64,000 nucleotides of DNA from positions 62,001 to 126,000 of the forward strand of contig NZ_PJON01000004.1 of assembly GCF_002900975.1 (NCBI RefSeq). Reading direction: 5' to 3'. A program made the position numbers and the translations under genes. Of this stretch, positions 7,215 to 15,857 are shown one piece after another. Origin of the DNA: Tabrizicola aquatica. Its GTDB lineage: Bacteria > Pseudomonadota > Alphaproteobacteria > Rhodobacterales > Rhodobacteraceae. Below the pieces are notes generated by a model, which ran no database searches, was not told the origin of the DNA, and saw nothing but the letters and a program-made list of their open reading frames with translations. How positions within the stretch are numbered: the first letter of the stretch is position 1; each line of letters starts with the position of its first letter.

Positions 7215-8987
7215 CTAGAACGCCTCGGCGGCCAGCGCCATGACCGTATCCGCGCCGCTCTCGATCCGGGCCAGGTGCATCCCGCAGGCCGGAAGTTGGC
7301 GGGCCATGTAGAAGCGGCCGGTGGCGATCTTCGCCTCGTAGAAGTCGCGATCCTCGGCACCGGCATCCAGGGCCGTGTAGGCAGCCTTGGCCATCCGGGT
7401 CCACATCAGGCCCAGGCAGACATGGCCCATCATGTGCATGAAGTCATAGGACCCCGCCAGCGCGGCATTCGGGTTCTTCATGCCCTGGGCCATGAAGAAC
7501 ATGCCGGCCTGCTGCAGCTGCTTCGAGGCCGCCTTCAAGGGTTCGACGAAGCCCTTCATCCGGTCGTCGCCGTCATGCGCCTTGCACTCGGCCTTCACCA
7601 GGTCAAAGAACGCCATCACATGCTTGCCGCCATCGGTCGCCAGCTTCCGGCCCACCAGGTCCAGAGCCTGCACGCCGTTCGCCCCTTCGTAGATCATGGC
7701 GATCCGGGCATCGCGGGCGAACTGCGACATGCCCCATTCCTCGATATAGCCGTGCCCGCCATAGACCTGCTGGGCCTGCACCGCCATCTCGAAACCCTTG
7801 TCGGTCTGGAAGCCTTTCAGGACCGGGGTTAACAGGCCGATCAGCCCATCAGCCGCCATGTCGCCCTTGTGGGCGCGGTCGATCAGCGTGGCCCCCCAAT
7901 AGGTCAGCGCGCGGGCACCTTCGACGAAGCTTTTCTGCTCCATCAGGTTGCGGCGGATGTCGGGGTGGACGATCAGCGGGTCGGCGGGTCCGTTCGGGTT
8001 CTTCACCCCGGTCACGTCGCGGCCCTGCAGACGGTCCTTCGCATAGGCCAGCGCGTTCTGATACGCCGCCTCGGCAACCGCATAGCCCTGCAGCGCCACG
8101 CCAAGCCGGGCCTCGTTCATCATCGTGAACATGGCCTTCATGCCCTTGTGCAGGTCGCCCAGCAGCCAGCCCACAGCACCGTCATAGTTCATCACGCAGG
8201 TCGCGTTGCCGTGAATCCCCATCTTCTCTTCGACCTTGCCCACGGACACGGCGTTGCGGTCGCCCAGCGAGCCGTCGTCGTTCACCAGGAACTTCGGCAC
8301 GATGAACAGGCTGATGCCTTTGGTCCCCTCACCGCCGCCGGGGGCCTTGGCCAGGACCAGGTGGACGATGTTTTCCGCCATGTCGTGATCGCCGGCCGAG
8401 ATGAAGATCTTCTGGCCGGTGATCTTGTAGCTGCCGTCAGCCTGCGGCTCGGCCTTGGTGCGCAAGAGGCCAAGATCGGTGCCGCAATGCGGTTCCGTCA
8501 GGTTCATCGTGCCAGTCCAGTCGCAGCTGACCATCTTCGGCAGCCACTTCTGCTTTTGCTCGTCCGTTCCGTGGACCAGGATCGCCGAATAGGCGCCGTG
8601 GGTCAGGCCCTGATACATGTTGAATGCCATGTTGGCCGACACGAAGGTCTCGTTCACCGCCGTATGCATCAGATAGGGCAGCCCCTGCCCGCCGTATTCG
8701 GGGGCCGCGTCCAGCGCCATCCAGCCACCTTCCGACAGGGTGCGGAACGCTTCCTTGAACCCTTTCGGGGTGCGCACCACGCCGTTTTCCAGCACGCAAC
8801 CTTCCACGTCGCCCACCGCGTTCAAGGGCGTCAGGATATCCTGGGCGACCTTGGCGGCCTCGTCGAACACCGCTTCGGTGAAGCTGCGGTCAAGGTCGGC
8901 ATAACCGGGAATATCGGCCTCGCTGACCTTCAGCAGATCGTGCAGCAGGAACTGCATGTCCTTCACGGGGGCGGTGTAGCTGGGCAT
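7215..8987 (-). CDS. Long-form acyl-CoA dehydrogenase (DmdC-type, about 590 aa)
   Basis: FAD-dependent acyl-CoA dehydrogenase, first oxidative step of beta-oxidation. It begins [19 protein letters not shown] with GAGGAG just upstream; an in-frame extension to 9017 has no ribosome site. At about 590 residues it belongs to the long group that includes 3-methylmercaptopropionyl-CoA dehydrogenase (DmdC), with extra C-terminal helices. Visible motifs are [12 protein letters not shown] (FAD/substrate contact), [22 protein letters not shown] and [13 protein letters not shown], whose glutamate is the expected catalytic base. Substrate range cannot be told from sequence; no dmdD-like hydratase is nearby other than the fadJ crotonase domain. 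Directly downstream of merR. Confidence 0.92.
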   Translation of the reverse strand: MPSYTAPVKDMQFLLHDLLKVSEADIPGYADLDRSFTEAVFDEAAKVAQDILTPLNAVGDVEGCVLENGVVRTPKGFKEAFRTLSEGGWMALDAAPEYGGQGLPYLMHTAVNETFVSANMAFNMYQGLTHGAYSAILVHGTDEQKQKWLPKMVSCDWTGTMNLTEPHCGTDLGLLRTKAEPQADGSYKITGQKIFISAGDHDMAENIVHLVLAKAPGGGEGTKGISLFIVPKFLVNDDGSLGDRNAVSVGKVEEKMGIHGNATCVMNYDGAVGWLLGDLHKGMKAMFTMMNEARLGVALQGYAVAEAAYQNALAYAKDRLQGRDVTGVKNPNGPADPLIVHPDIRRNLMEQKSFVEGARALTYWGATLIDRAHKGDMAADGLIGLLTPVLKGFQTDKGFEMAVQAQQVYGGHGYIEEWGMSQFARDARIAMIYEGANGVQALDLVGRKLATDGGKHVMAFFDLVKAECKAHDGDDRMKGFVEPLKAASKQLQQAGMFFMAQGMKNPNAALAGSYDFMHMMGHVCLGLMWTRMAKAAYTALDAGAEDRDFYEAKIATGRFYMARQLPACGMHLARIESGADTVMALAAEAF

Positions 8988-9035
8988 TCGTGCTCTCCTC
9001 TTGCTTCGTGCAGCCACCCTTGGCAGGGCGGGTCG

Positions 9036-9437
9036 TCAGGCGGCGTGGCGTGACACCAGGCCACGGGCCTCGGCTTCGGCCAGTTCGGTTTTCAACTCGG
9101 CGATGGCCAGGTCCAGTTCGGCCCGCTGCGCCTCCATCTCGGTCAGGCGCTTCATCGCCAGCTCATAGGCCTTCTGGCGCTGCGCCGTCTGGCCGCCGTC
9201 GCGGTCATAAAGGTCCAGCGTCTGGCGGATATCCTCCAGACTGAAGCCGAACCGCTTGCCGCGCAGGATCAGCGCCAGCCGCGCCCGGTCGCGCCGGGTG
9301 AACAGCCGGCGGGTGCCCTCGCGGATCGGCGAGAGCAGTTCCTTCGCCTCGTAGAAGCGCAGGGTCCGCGGGGTCACGTCGAAGGCATCGCACATCTGGC
9401 GGATGGTCATCACATCGGGGTTTGAATCGGGTTTCAT
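9036..9437 (-). CDS. MerR-family regulator of the beta-oxidation operon
   Basis: 133-residue MerR regulator: winged helix at the N terminus (VMTIRQMCDAFDVTPRTLRFYE), wing residues RRLFTRRDRARL, then FGFSLEDIRQTLDLY and a long dimerisation coiled coil (about 80-128). No cysteine cluster, so it does not look like a metal sensor; this fits the acyl-CoA or branched-chain-acid-sensing MerR group (LiuR-like). I choose ATG 9437 (MKPDSNPD); an upstream in-frame ATG would overlap the promoter. It lies just upstream of acyl-CoA dehydrogenase on the same strand and is followed on its 5' side by the palindrome at 9507-9520, so it is probably autoregulated and controls the operon. Confidence 0.88.
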   Translation of the reverse strand: MKPDSNPDVMTIRQMCDAFDVTPRTLRFYEAKELLSPIREGTRRLFTRRDRARLALILRGKRFGFSLEDIRQTLDLYDRDGGQTAQRQKAYELAMKRLTEMEAQRAELDLAIAELKTELAEAEARGLVSRHAA

Positions 9438-9506
9438 GGCACACGCGTCACGTTGGGAGCATCTGGCAGGCAGATGCGAACCCAAGGATGAGAATACCAG
9501 ACAGGT

Positions 9507-9520
9507 TGACGTTAACGTCA
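9507..9520. promoter_or_regulatory. Putative MerR/LiuR-type operator
   Basis: The 14-bp perfect palindrome TGACGTTAACGTCA lies about 70 bp upstream of the merR start. A partial second site (AACGTCACGTCA, 9525-9536) and an imperfect copy (TGACGTGAAGTCA, 9547-9559) follow. LiuR-type MerR regulators of acid catabolism are known to use ACGT-containing palindromes of this kind; assignment to the neighbouring regulator is an inference. Confidence 0.7.
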
Positions 9521-9566
9521 GCGTAACGTCACGTCATTGCGCGGGCTGACGTGAAGTCAGGCCCGG

Positions 9567-10175
9567 TCAGCCCGCAAGGGCCTGCAACCGTGTGACCTGA
9601 TCGGCCCCGATGCGGTAATGTCCCGTGATCGGATAGGCGAACAGGATGTTCTCCTCGCGCGCGCCGGCGCCGATGTTGTGCAGGATCAGCGGTGTGCCAT
9701 CCGTGGCCCGCCGGTCCGAGACGATGCCGATATGCGGCAGGTTGCCCGGCAGCGCCCAGGTCACGATATCCCCCGGCAGCCAAGGCGTCGGGCCGTCGTC
9801 CAGCGAAAGCTCCGCCCCGATCCGGGACAGCAGCACCTGCAGGTTGGGCACCCGGCGGTGATCGATGTTGCGGTCGGGCCGCGACAGGCCCCACAGCGCC
9901 GGATAGGCCGCGAAATCGGCCTTCATGTCCCGGTTCACCGCCAGTTGCAGGTCGATCCCCCAACCGTCGCGCAGGGCGCGGATGATGACGTCGGTGCAAA
10001 CCCCACGGTCGCGCGGCAGGTCGCCACCCGGAAACTCCAGCGCGACATAGGCGGGATCATAGGTCACCGTCACCCCGACCTGACCGCGTGCCGCCTCGGT
10101 CAGGCGGGACGGCTCGGCCCCGGCAAAGGCCGGACCGGACAGGCAAAGGGACAGGATCAGGATCAGGCTGCGCAT
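9567..10175 (-). CDS. DUF1287 family protein (exported, NlpC/P60-like fold)
   Basis: 202-residue protein with a signal peptide (MRSLILILSLCLSGPAFAGA). The rest matches DUF1287: GVCTDVIIRALRDGW with C60, DMKADFAAYP, NIDHRRVPNL, PGDIVTWALPGNLPHIGIVSD with H148 and ILHNIGAG. The Cys/His arrangement is that of the NlpC/P60-papain-like fold, so a periplasmic peptidase or amidase on cell-wall peptides is possible. Stands alone between the merR operator region and the divergent mnmH gene. ATG 10175 is the only start that gives a proper signal peptide. Confidence 0.85.
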   Translation of the reverse strand: MRSLILILSLCLSGPAFAGAEPSRLTEAARGQVGVTVTYDPAYVALEFPGGDLPRDRGVCTDVIIRALRDGWGIDLQLAVNRDMKADFAAYPALWGLSRPDRNIDHRRVPNLQVLLSRIGAELSLDDGPTPWLPGDIVTWALPGNLPHIGIVSDRRATDGTPLILHNIGAGAREENILFAYPITGHYRIGADQVTRLQALAG

Positions 10176-10274
10176 GGCGGAATCATGCCTGCCCGCGCCC
10201 CGAAATGCGAGTGCGGATTCCCCTCGCTCGGCAAGGGCTGGCACCTTTCCGCCGGGGCCGGTAAGAACCGCGTG

Positions 10275-11318
10275 ATGGCGATCACCCTGACCTCTCTGGC
10301 CGATCTGGCGACGCATGGCTTCGATGACATCATCGACGTCCGCGCCCCCGCCGAATATGCCGAGGATCACCTGCCGGGCGCGATCTCGCTGCCCGTGCTG
10401 GACGACGAGGAACGCGCCCGCGTCGGCACGATCTACAAGCAGGTCTCGCCCTTCACCGCCCGCAAGGTGGGCGCGGCCTTGGTGGCCAAGAACGCGGCGG
10501 CGCATCTGCAGGGGCCTTTGGCCGACAAGCCGGGGGGCTGGCGTCCGCTGGTCTATTGCTGGCGGGGCGGGCAGCGGTCCGGTTCTTTCGCCACGATCCT
10601 GTCCCAGATCGGCTGGCGGGTCGAAACCCTGGTCGGCGGCTACAAGACCTGGCGCGGGCTGGTGGTGCAGGCAGTCTACGACACGCCGGTCGCAGCTCCC
10701 GTGGTCGTGCTGGACGGCAACACCGGCTCGGCCAAGACCGATATCCTGAACCTGCTGCCCGGCTTCGGCGTGCAGGTGATCGACCTGGAAGGCTTGGCCG
10801 GCCACCGTGGCTCGCTTTTCGGCAATCTTGGCCCGCAGCCTTCGCAAAAGGCGTTCGAGGGGGCGCTGGCCTTGGCCCTGGCCGGGCTGGACCCCACCCG
10901 ATCCGTGGTGGTCGAGGCGGAAAGCTCCAAGATCGGCAACTGCCGCATCCCGCCCGAGTTGTGGAAGGCCATGGTCGCCGCCCCGCGCGTGACCATCGCC
11001 GCCCCGCGCGCGGCGAGGGCCGAATACCTGGCCCGCGCCTATGCAGACCTGACCGCCGACCCCGCCCGACTTGCCGCCACGGTCGATCTGCTGAAACCGG
11101 CCCACCCGCGTGAGGTGATCGAGGATTGGCAGACCCTTGCCGCCGCGGGCCAGTTCCAGGCCCTGGCCGACAGCCTGATGGAACGCCACTACGACCCGCG
11201 CTATGGCAAGCACCGCGAGCGGATGGCCGCCCCGATGGCCGAGATCGCAGCGGAACGGCTGGCCCCGGCGGACCTGCCAGCTATCGCCGAACGCCTGGCT
11301 CGGGCGATCATGCGTTAG
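10275..11318 (+). CDS. mnmH: tRNA 2-selenouridine synthase
   Basis: 347-residue MnmH/SelU/YbbB enzyme that replaces the sulfur of 2-thiouridine at tRNA position 34 with selenium from selenophosphate. N-terminal rhodanese domain (DDIIDVRAPAEYAEDHLPGA) with the active cysteine C95 in YCWRGGQRSGS; C-terminal P-loop domain with GNTGSAKT at 148-155. The frame is open upstream, but the N terminus expected for the family begins at ATG 10275 (an adjacent GTG at 10272 is also possible). The stop overlaps the stop of the convergent selD gene, which makes its selenium donor. Confidence 0.95.
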   Translation: MAITLTSLADLATHGFDDIIDVRAPAEYAEDHLPGAISLPVLDDEERARVGTIYKQVSPFTARKVGAALVAKNAAAHLQGPLADKPGGWRPLVYCWRGGQRSGSFATILSQIGWRVETLVGGYKTWRGLVVQAVYDTPVAAPVVVLDGNTGSAKTDILNLLPGFGVQVIDLEGLAGHRGSLFGNLGPQPSQKAFEGALALALAGLDPTRSVVVEAESSKIGNCRIPPELWKAMVAAPRVTIAAPRAARAEYLARAYADLTADPARLAATVDLLKPAHPREVIEDWQTLAAAGQFQALADSLMERHYDPRYGKHRERMAAPMAEIAAERLAPADLPAIAERLARAIMR

Positions 11319-13501
11319 ACCACCGTCAGGTGCGGTGCGCCCTCGATCACCCGGCCGATCACCGCCGCCGCGTGGCCCTGTGCGCGCAGCGCCTCCACCA
11401 ACGCCCCGACCCGGTCGTCCGGCACCGCCGCCAGCAGCCCGCCACAGGTCTGCGGATCGGTCAGAAGCGCCACCCTCTCATCCTGCGGCGCGGTCATCTG
11501 CCAGCTGATTGCCGCCAGGTTCGCCGGCTGCAAGGATGACCCCTGCCCCGCCCGCGCCAGGTCCAACGCGCCGGGCATCAGGGGCACATCGTCCAGCCGC
11601 AGGTCCGCCGCCGCGCCCGAGGCGCGCAGCATCTCCAACAGATGCCCGGCCAGGCCGAACCCGGTCACATCGGTCATCGCCCGCGCCTCGGCTGCCAGCA
11701 GCGCGGCCGCGTCGCCCTGCGGCCGGGACATCTGCGCGACGCACCCGGCCCAGATCTCGCCCAGCAGCAGCCCCGGCACCCGCGCCAGCGCCATCTCGGC
11801 GGCCAGGATCACACCCGAACCGATGGGCCGCGTCAGCACCAGCGCATCGCCCGGCCGCGCCCCGCCCTTGCCGATCACCCGGTCGGCAGTGCCGGTGACG
11901 GTGAAGCCGGCGGTCAACTCGGCCCCTTCGGTGGAATGCCCGCCCACCACATCGGCCCCAGCCGCGCGGAAGGTGGCGGCGGCCTCATCCATCACCTCGC
12001 CCAGCATCCGCGCCTGCAATTCCGGCCCCAGCGGCGGCAGCGTGACCTGCGCCAGGGCGACCTGCGGCGCGGCACCCATCGCCCAGATATCGCCCAGCGC
12101 ATGCAAGGCGGTCAGCCGCGCCATCAGCCGCGCGTCGGGGGTGAAGGCGCGCAGATGGTCAGTGGTCAGCACCTGCCGCGTGCCGCCGATCTCCAGCACC
12201 GCGGCATCGTCGCCGGGGCCTGACAGAACCTCGGCCCGGACCGGCGGCGGCAGCGCGCCCAAGGCATCCGCCAGCGTCCCCGGCCCCAGCTTCGCCCCAC
12301 AGCCACCGCACAGGGGCCGACGCGCCAGATGCTGCGCCAGCCCTTCGGTCGCATCGGCCGGAGCCACCGACCGCGCCATCGCCGGCAGGTCCGAAAGCCG
12401 TTCCATGAAGGCGCGGTCGATGCGGTCCTTCACCCGCCACAGCCACGGGGCCGCCAGCGCCAGACCCCATTTGTCCGCCACCGCGGCCTTTCCGCCCAGG
12501 GCCACCAGCTTCAGGTAATCGCGCTGCGGGCGGAACGGACGCAGCGGCTGGCCGGTCAGTGCCGCGCGCAGGTTGCCATGCAGGACCGGGGCCGAGCGCA
12601 CGGCAAACACCCCCGCCTTTGGCCGCGCCGCGCCCTCGATCGTGGCGCAATCCCCGACGGCAAAAACCAGCGGGTCCGAGGTGCGGAACGCCGCATCCGT
12701 CACCAGAAACCCCCGGTCATGTCGCAGGCCAAGCTCGGCCAGCCAGCCCTGCGGCCGCGCGCCGGCCACGGTCAGGGTGAAATCCGACCCGATCTCCTCA
12801 CCCCCGGCCAGCGTGACGGCACCGGGCGCGATCCGCGAAACCTCGGCCCCGGTACGCAGCACAACCCCCGCCGCGTGCAGTTGTCCCAGCACCTTGCGCC
12901 GCGCTGCCGCCCCCAGTCCGGGCAGAAGCGTGGTCGCCCGGTCGATCAGCGTGACCTGCGGCTTTGCCCCGGCGCTGCGCAGCCGGTGGATCGACGCCAG
13001 CGCCAGTTCCACCCCGCCCAGACCCGCCCCCAGGATCGCCACGCGCGGAAAGGCCAGGCCCCGGGCGACAAAGGCCTCCCAAGCCTCGGCATAGGCGGCC
13101 AGCGGTTTCGCGGCCACCGCATGCTCGGCCCCCGGCAGGCCCGGCAAGTCCGAGGTGATGCCCACGTCGATCGAACATAGGTCATAGGCCAGCGGCGGAC
13201 GGTCCCGCAGATGGATCAGCCGTGCCTCGCGATCCAGCCCCGTGGCCCGGTCCAGGATCAGCCGAGCGCCCGCAAAGCGGGCCAGGCGAACTAGGTCGAT
13301 CATCAACGCGTCGCGGCGGTAATGCCCCGCGATCAGCCCCGGCAGCATCCCGGTATAGGGGGCCACCGCATCGGGATTGATCACCGTCAGCCGTGTGCCT
13401 GGCAAGGGGTTCATCGCCCACATCCGCAGGACGAGCGCATGGGCGTGCCCGCCGCCAACCAGCACCAGATCACGCAAAGGGGGGTAGGTGGATGGGGTCA
13501 T
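11315..13501 (-). CDS. selD: NADH-dehydrogenase-like / selenide, water dikinase fusion
   Basis: 728-residue fusion. Residues 1 to about 370 form a pyridine-nucleotide-disulfide oxidoreductase (LVGGGHAHALVLR FAD motif, second Rossmann VAILGAGLGGVELALAS, VFAVGDCATI). Residues from about 385 to 728 form SelD, which makes selenophosphate from selenide and ATP; active-site C398/C401 and K404 are in LCGGCGAKLGP, and GDDAAV and DVVGGHSTEG are the ATP/metal motifs. The catalytic position is Cys, not selenocysteine. The fusion is known in alphaproteobacteria and the reductase may supply selenide (inference). Start chosen at ATG 13501; the upstream extension overlaps the rnr promoter. No selA, selB or selC is seen here, so in this window selenophosphate is linked only to tRNA selenouridine. 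Confidence 0.93.
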   Translation of the reverse strand: MTPSTYPPLRDLVLVGGGHAHALVLRMWAMNPLPGTRLTVINPDAVAPYTGMLPGLIAGHYRRDALMIDLVRLARFAGARLILDRATGLDREARLIHLRDRPPLAYDLCSIDVGITSDLPGLPGAEHAVAAKPLAAYAEAWEAFVARGLAFPRVAILGAGLGGVELALASIHRLRSAGAKPQVTLIDRATTLLPGLGAAARRKVLGQLHAAGVVLRTGAEVSRIAPGAVTLAGGEEIGSDFTLTVAGARPQGWLAELGLRHDRGFLVTDAAFRTSDPLVFAVGDCATIEGAARPKAGVFAVRSAPVLHGNLRAALTGQPLRPFRPQRDYLKLVALGGKAAVADKWGLALAAPWLWRVKDRIDRAFMERLSDLPAMARSVAPADATEGLAQHLARRPLCGGCGAKLGPGTLADALGALPPPVRAEVLSGPGDDAAVLEIGGTRQVLTTDHLRAFTPDARLMARLTALHALGDIWAMGAAPQVALAQVTLPPLGPELQARMLGEVMDEAAATFRAAGADVVGGHSTEGAELTAGFTVTGTADRVIGKGGARPGDALVLTRPIGSGVILAAEMALARVPGLLLGEIWAGCVAQMSRPQGDAAALLAAEARAMTDVTGFGLAGHLLEMLRASGAAADLRLDDVPLMPGALDLARAGQGSSLQPANLAAISWQMTAPQDERVALLTDPQTCGGLLAAVPDDRVGALVEALRAQGHAAAVIGRVIEGAPHLTVV

Positions 13502-13625
13502 GTCGCAGTCCCGCCGCCGTGCCACGAGGGCCGTCGCGTTAGCACGGGCAGACCAATGCCGCAATGCCACGGGGCCGGTTGCGGCATGATGGCCTTCCCG
13601 GTCGGGACATGCTACCTCTAGGCCC

Positions 13626-15857
13626 ATGAAACCTTTGCCTTCCAAGGATGAAATCCGTCAGTGGATTTCCGAGAACCCCGGCCTCTCGGCCAAGCGCGAC
13701 ATTGCCAAGGCCTTCGGCATCAAGGGCGACGCCCGGATCGAGTTGAAGAACCTCCTGCGCGAGCTGGAAAGCGAGGGGGTCGTCGAAAAGTCCTCCCGCC
13801 GCTTCCGCGAGCCGGGGGTGCTGCCGCCCGTGGCCGTCCTGCAAGTCCTGCCGCCGGATGGGAACGGCGACCTTTACGCCAAGCCGCTGGAAGAAGGCGT
13901 CGACGACACCCCGCGCATCCTGGTGATCCCCAAGAAGGGCGACCCGGCCCTGGGTGCGGGCGACCGCATCCTTGCCCGGCTGGCGAAGGTCGACCTTGAC
14001 GATTACGCCTATGAGGCGCGGCTGATCCGGCGCCTCGGTTCGAACCCCCGCAAGGTGCTGGGCGTGTTCCGCATCGGGTCGCAGGGTGGCCGGATCGTCC
14101 CGATCGAAAAGGGCGACGACAAGGAATGGCGCGTCGCCGCCGACATGACCATGGGCGCCAAGGACGGCGAGTTGGTCGAGGCCGAGGCGGTCGGCGCCCG
14201 CAAGCTGGGCCTGCCCGCAGCCCAGATCATCGCCCGGCTGGGCGACCCTGCCGGGCCGCGCGCGGCAAGCCTGATCGCCATCCACCAGCACGGCATCCCC
14301 GACACCTTCCCCGACTCGGTGATCGCCGAGGCGGACAGCGCCGAACCCGTCGGACTTGCGGGCCGCGAGGACCTGCGCGACCTGCCGCTTCTGACCATCG
14401 ACCCGGTGGACGCCCGCGACCGCGACGATGCCGTATTCGCCGAGGCGGACAGCGATCTGGCCAACCCCGGCGGCTTCGTCATCTGGGTCGCCATCGCCGA
14501 TGTGGCGCATTACGTCACCCCCGGCAGCGCCCTGGACCGCGAGGCGCGCAAGCGCGGCAACTCCACCTATTTCCCTGATCGCGTCGTGCCGATGCTGCCG
14601 GACATCCTCTCGGGCGACCTCTGCTCGCTGCACGAAGGGGTGGACCGCGCCTGCCTTGCCGTGCGCATGGTGATCGACGCGGGCGGCCACAAGCGCAGCC
14701 ACCGTTTCGTGCGGGGGATGATGCGCTCGGTCGCCTCGCTGCATTACGCACAGGTGCAAGCGGCGGTGGACGGCGCCCCTGACGCAAAGACCGCCCCGCT
14801 GGTCGAGCCGATCCTGAAGCCGCTGTATGCCGCCTATGCCGCGCTGAAGCAGGCGCGAGAGGTGCGGCAGCCCTTGGACCTGGAACTGCCGGAGCGGAAG
14901 ATCGAACTGGACGCCGAAGGCAAGGTCGCTTCGGTCGCGTTCAAGGAACGGCTCGACGCGCACAAGCTGATCGAGGAATTCATGATCCTCGCCAACGTCG
15001 CAGCGGCCGAGGAACTGATCCGGCTGAAGCGCCCCCTTCTCTTCCGCGTCCACGAAGAACCCTCGCCGCTGAAGCTGGAAGGTCTGCGCGAGGTCGCCGA
15101 AGGTGCGGGAATGACGCTGGCCAAGGGTCAGGTCCTCCAGACCAAGCACCTGAACCGCCTCCTTGCCCAGGCGCAGGGGACCGAGTTTGACGAGCTGATC
15201 AACCTGTCTACCCTGCGGTCTATGACCCAGGCCTATTACCACCCTGAAAATTACGGCCATTTCGGCCTTGCCCTGCAGAACTACGCCCATTTCACCAGCC
15301 CGATCCGGCGCTATTCCGACCTGATCGTCCACCGCGCCCTGATCGCCGGCCATGGCTGGGGCAAGGACGGCCTGTCGGCCTGGGACATGGAAAACCTGGA
15401 AGAAACCGGCAAGCTGATCTCGGAAGCCGAACGCCGCAGCATGGCGGCCGAGCGGGACACCAACGACCGCTATCTGGCCGCCTATCTGGCCGACCGGGTG
15501 GGGGCCGAGTTCGCGGGCCGCATCTCGGGCGTGCAACGCTTCGGCGTGTTTGTGCGCCTGGACGAAACCGGTGCCGACGGCCTGATCCCGGTGCGCGCCC
15601 TGGGCCGCGAGTATTTCAACTATGACGAAGGCAGCCAGACCCTGATGGGCTCGGAAACCGGCATGACCCTGGGGATCGGACAGAAGGTCATGGTGCGCCT
15701 GGCCGAGGCGGTTCCGGTGACCGGCGGGCTGATCCTGGACCTCTTGTCGGTCGAAGGTGCCACAGTGCGCCCCACGCGACGCAAGGGCGGGAAGTATCAG
15801 CCGCGCAAGCCGGCCCAGGCGGCAGCAAAACGGCGTCTGGTGCGCAAACGGCGATGA
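13626..15857 (+). CDS. rnr: Ribonuclease R
   Basis: 743-residue 3'-5' exoribonuclease of the RNB family that degrades structured RNA. N-terminal winged helix (DEIRQWISENPGLSAKRDIAK), cold-shock domains, the RNB core with IDPVDARDRDDAVFAEAD carrying the metal-binding aspartates, GNSTYFPDRVVPMLP, HFTSPIRRYSDLIVHR, an S1 domain (GRISGVQRFGVFVRLDE) and a lysine/arginine-rich tail. Length is normal. The TGA overlaps ATG of the next gene as ATGA. Divergent from selD; the 124 bp between them must hold both promoters. Confidence 0.96.
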   Translation: MKPLPSKDEIRQWISENPGLSAKRDIAKAFGIKGDARIELKNLLRELESEGVVEKSSRRFREPGVLPPVAVLQVLPPDGNGDLYAKPLEEGVDDTPRILVIPKKGDPALGAGDRILARLAKVDLDDYAYEARLIRRLGSNPRKVLGVFRIGSQGGRIVPIEKGDDKEWRVAADMTMGAKDGELVEAEAVGARKLGLPAAQIIARLGDPAGPRAASLIAIHQHGIPDTFPDSVIAEADSAEPVGLAGREDLRDLPLLTIDPVDARDRDDAVFAEADSDLANPGGFVIWVAIADVAHYVTPGSALDREARKRGNSTYFPDRVVPMLPDILSGDLCSLHEGVDRACLAVRMVIDAGGHKRSHRFVRGMMRSVASLHYAQVQAAVDGAPDAKTAPLVEPILKPLYAAYAALKQAREVRQPLDLELPERKIELDAEGKVASVAFKERLDAHKLIEEFMILANVAAAEELIRLKRPLLFRVHEEPSPLKLEGLREVAEGAGMTLAKGQVLQTKHLNRLLAQAQGTEFDELINLSTLRSMTQAYYHPENYGHFGLALQNYAHFTSPIRRYSDLIVHRALIAGHGWGKDGLSAWDMENLEETGKLISEAERRSMAAERDTNDRYLAAYLADRVGAEFAGRISGVQRFGVFVRLDETGADGLIPVRALGREYFNYDEGSQTLMGSETGMTLGIGQKVMVRLAEAVPVTGGLILDLLSVEGATVRPTRRKGGKYQPRKPAQAAAKRRLVRKRR

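Noticed and set aside
7215-8987. Naming the acyl-CoA dehydrogenase dmdC with a DMSP-degradation role
   Set aside because: Length and motifs fit the long DmdC-like group, but no other DMSP gene is nearby and substrate cannot be read from sequence.
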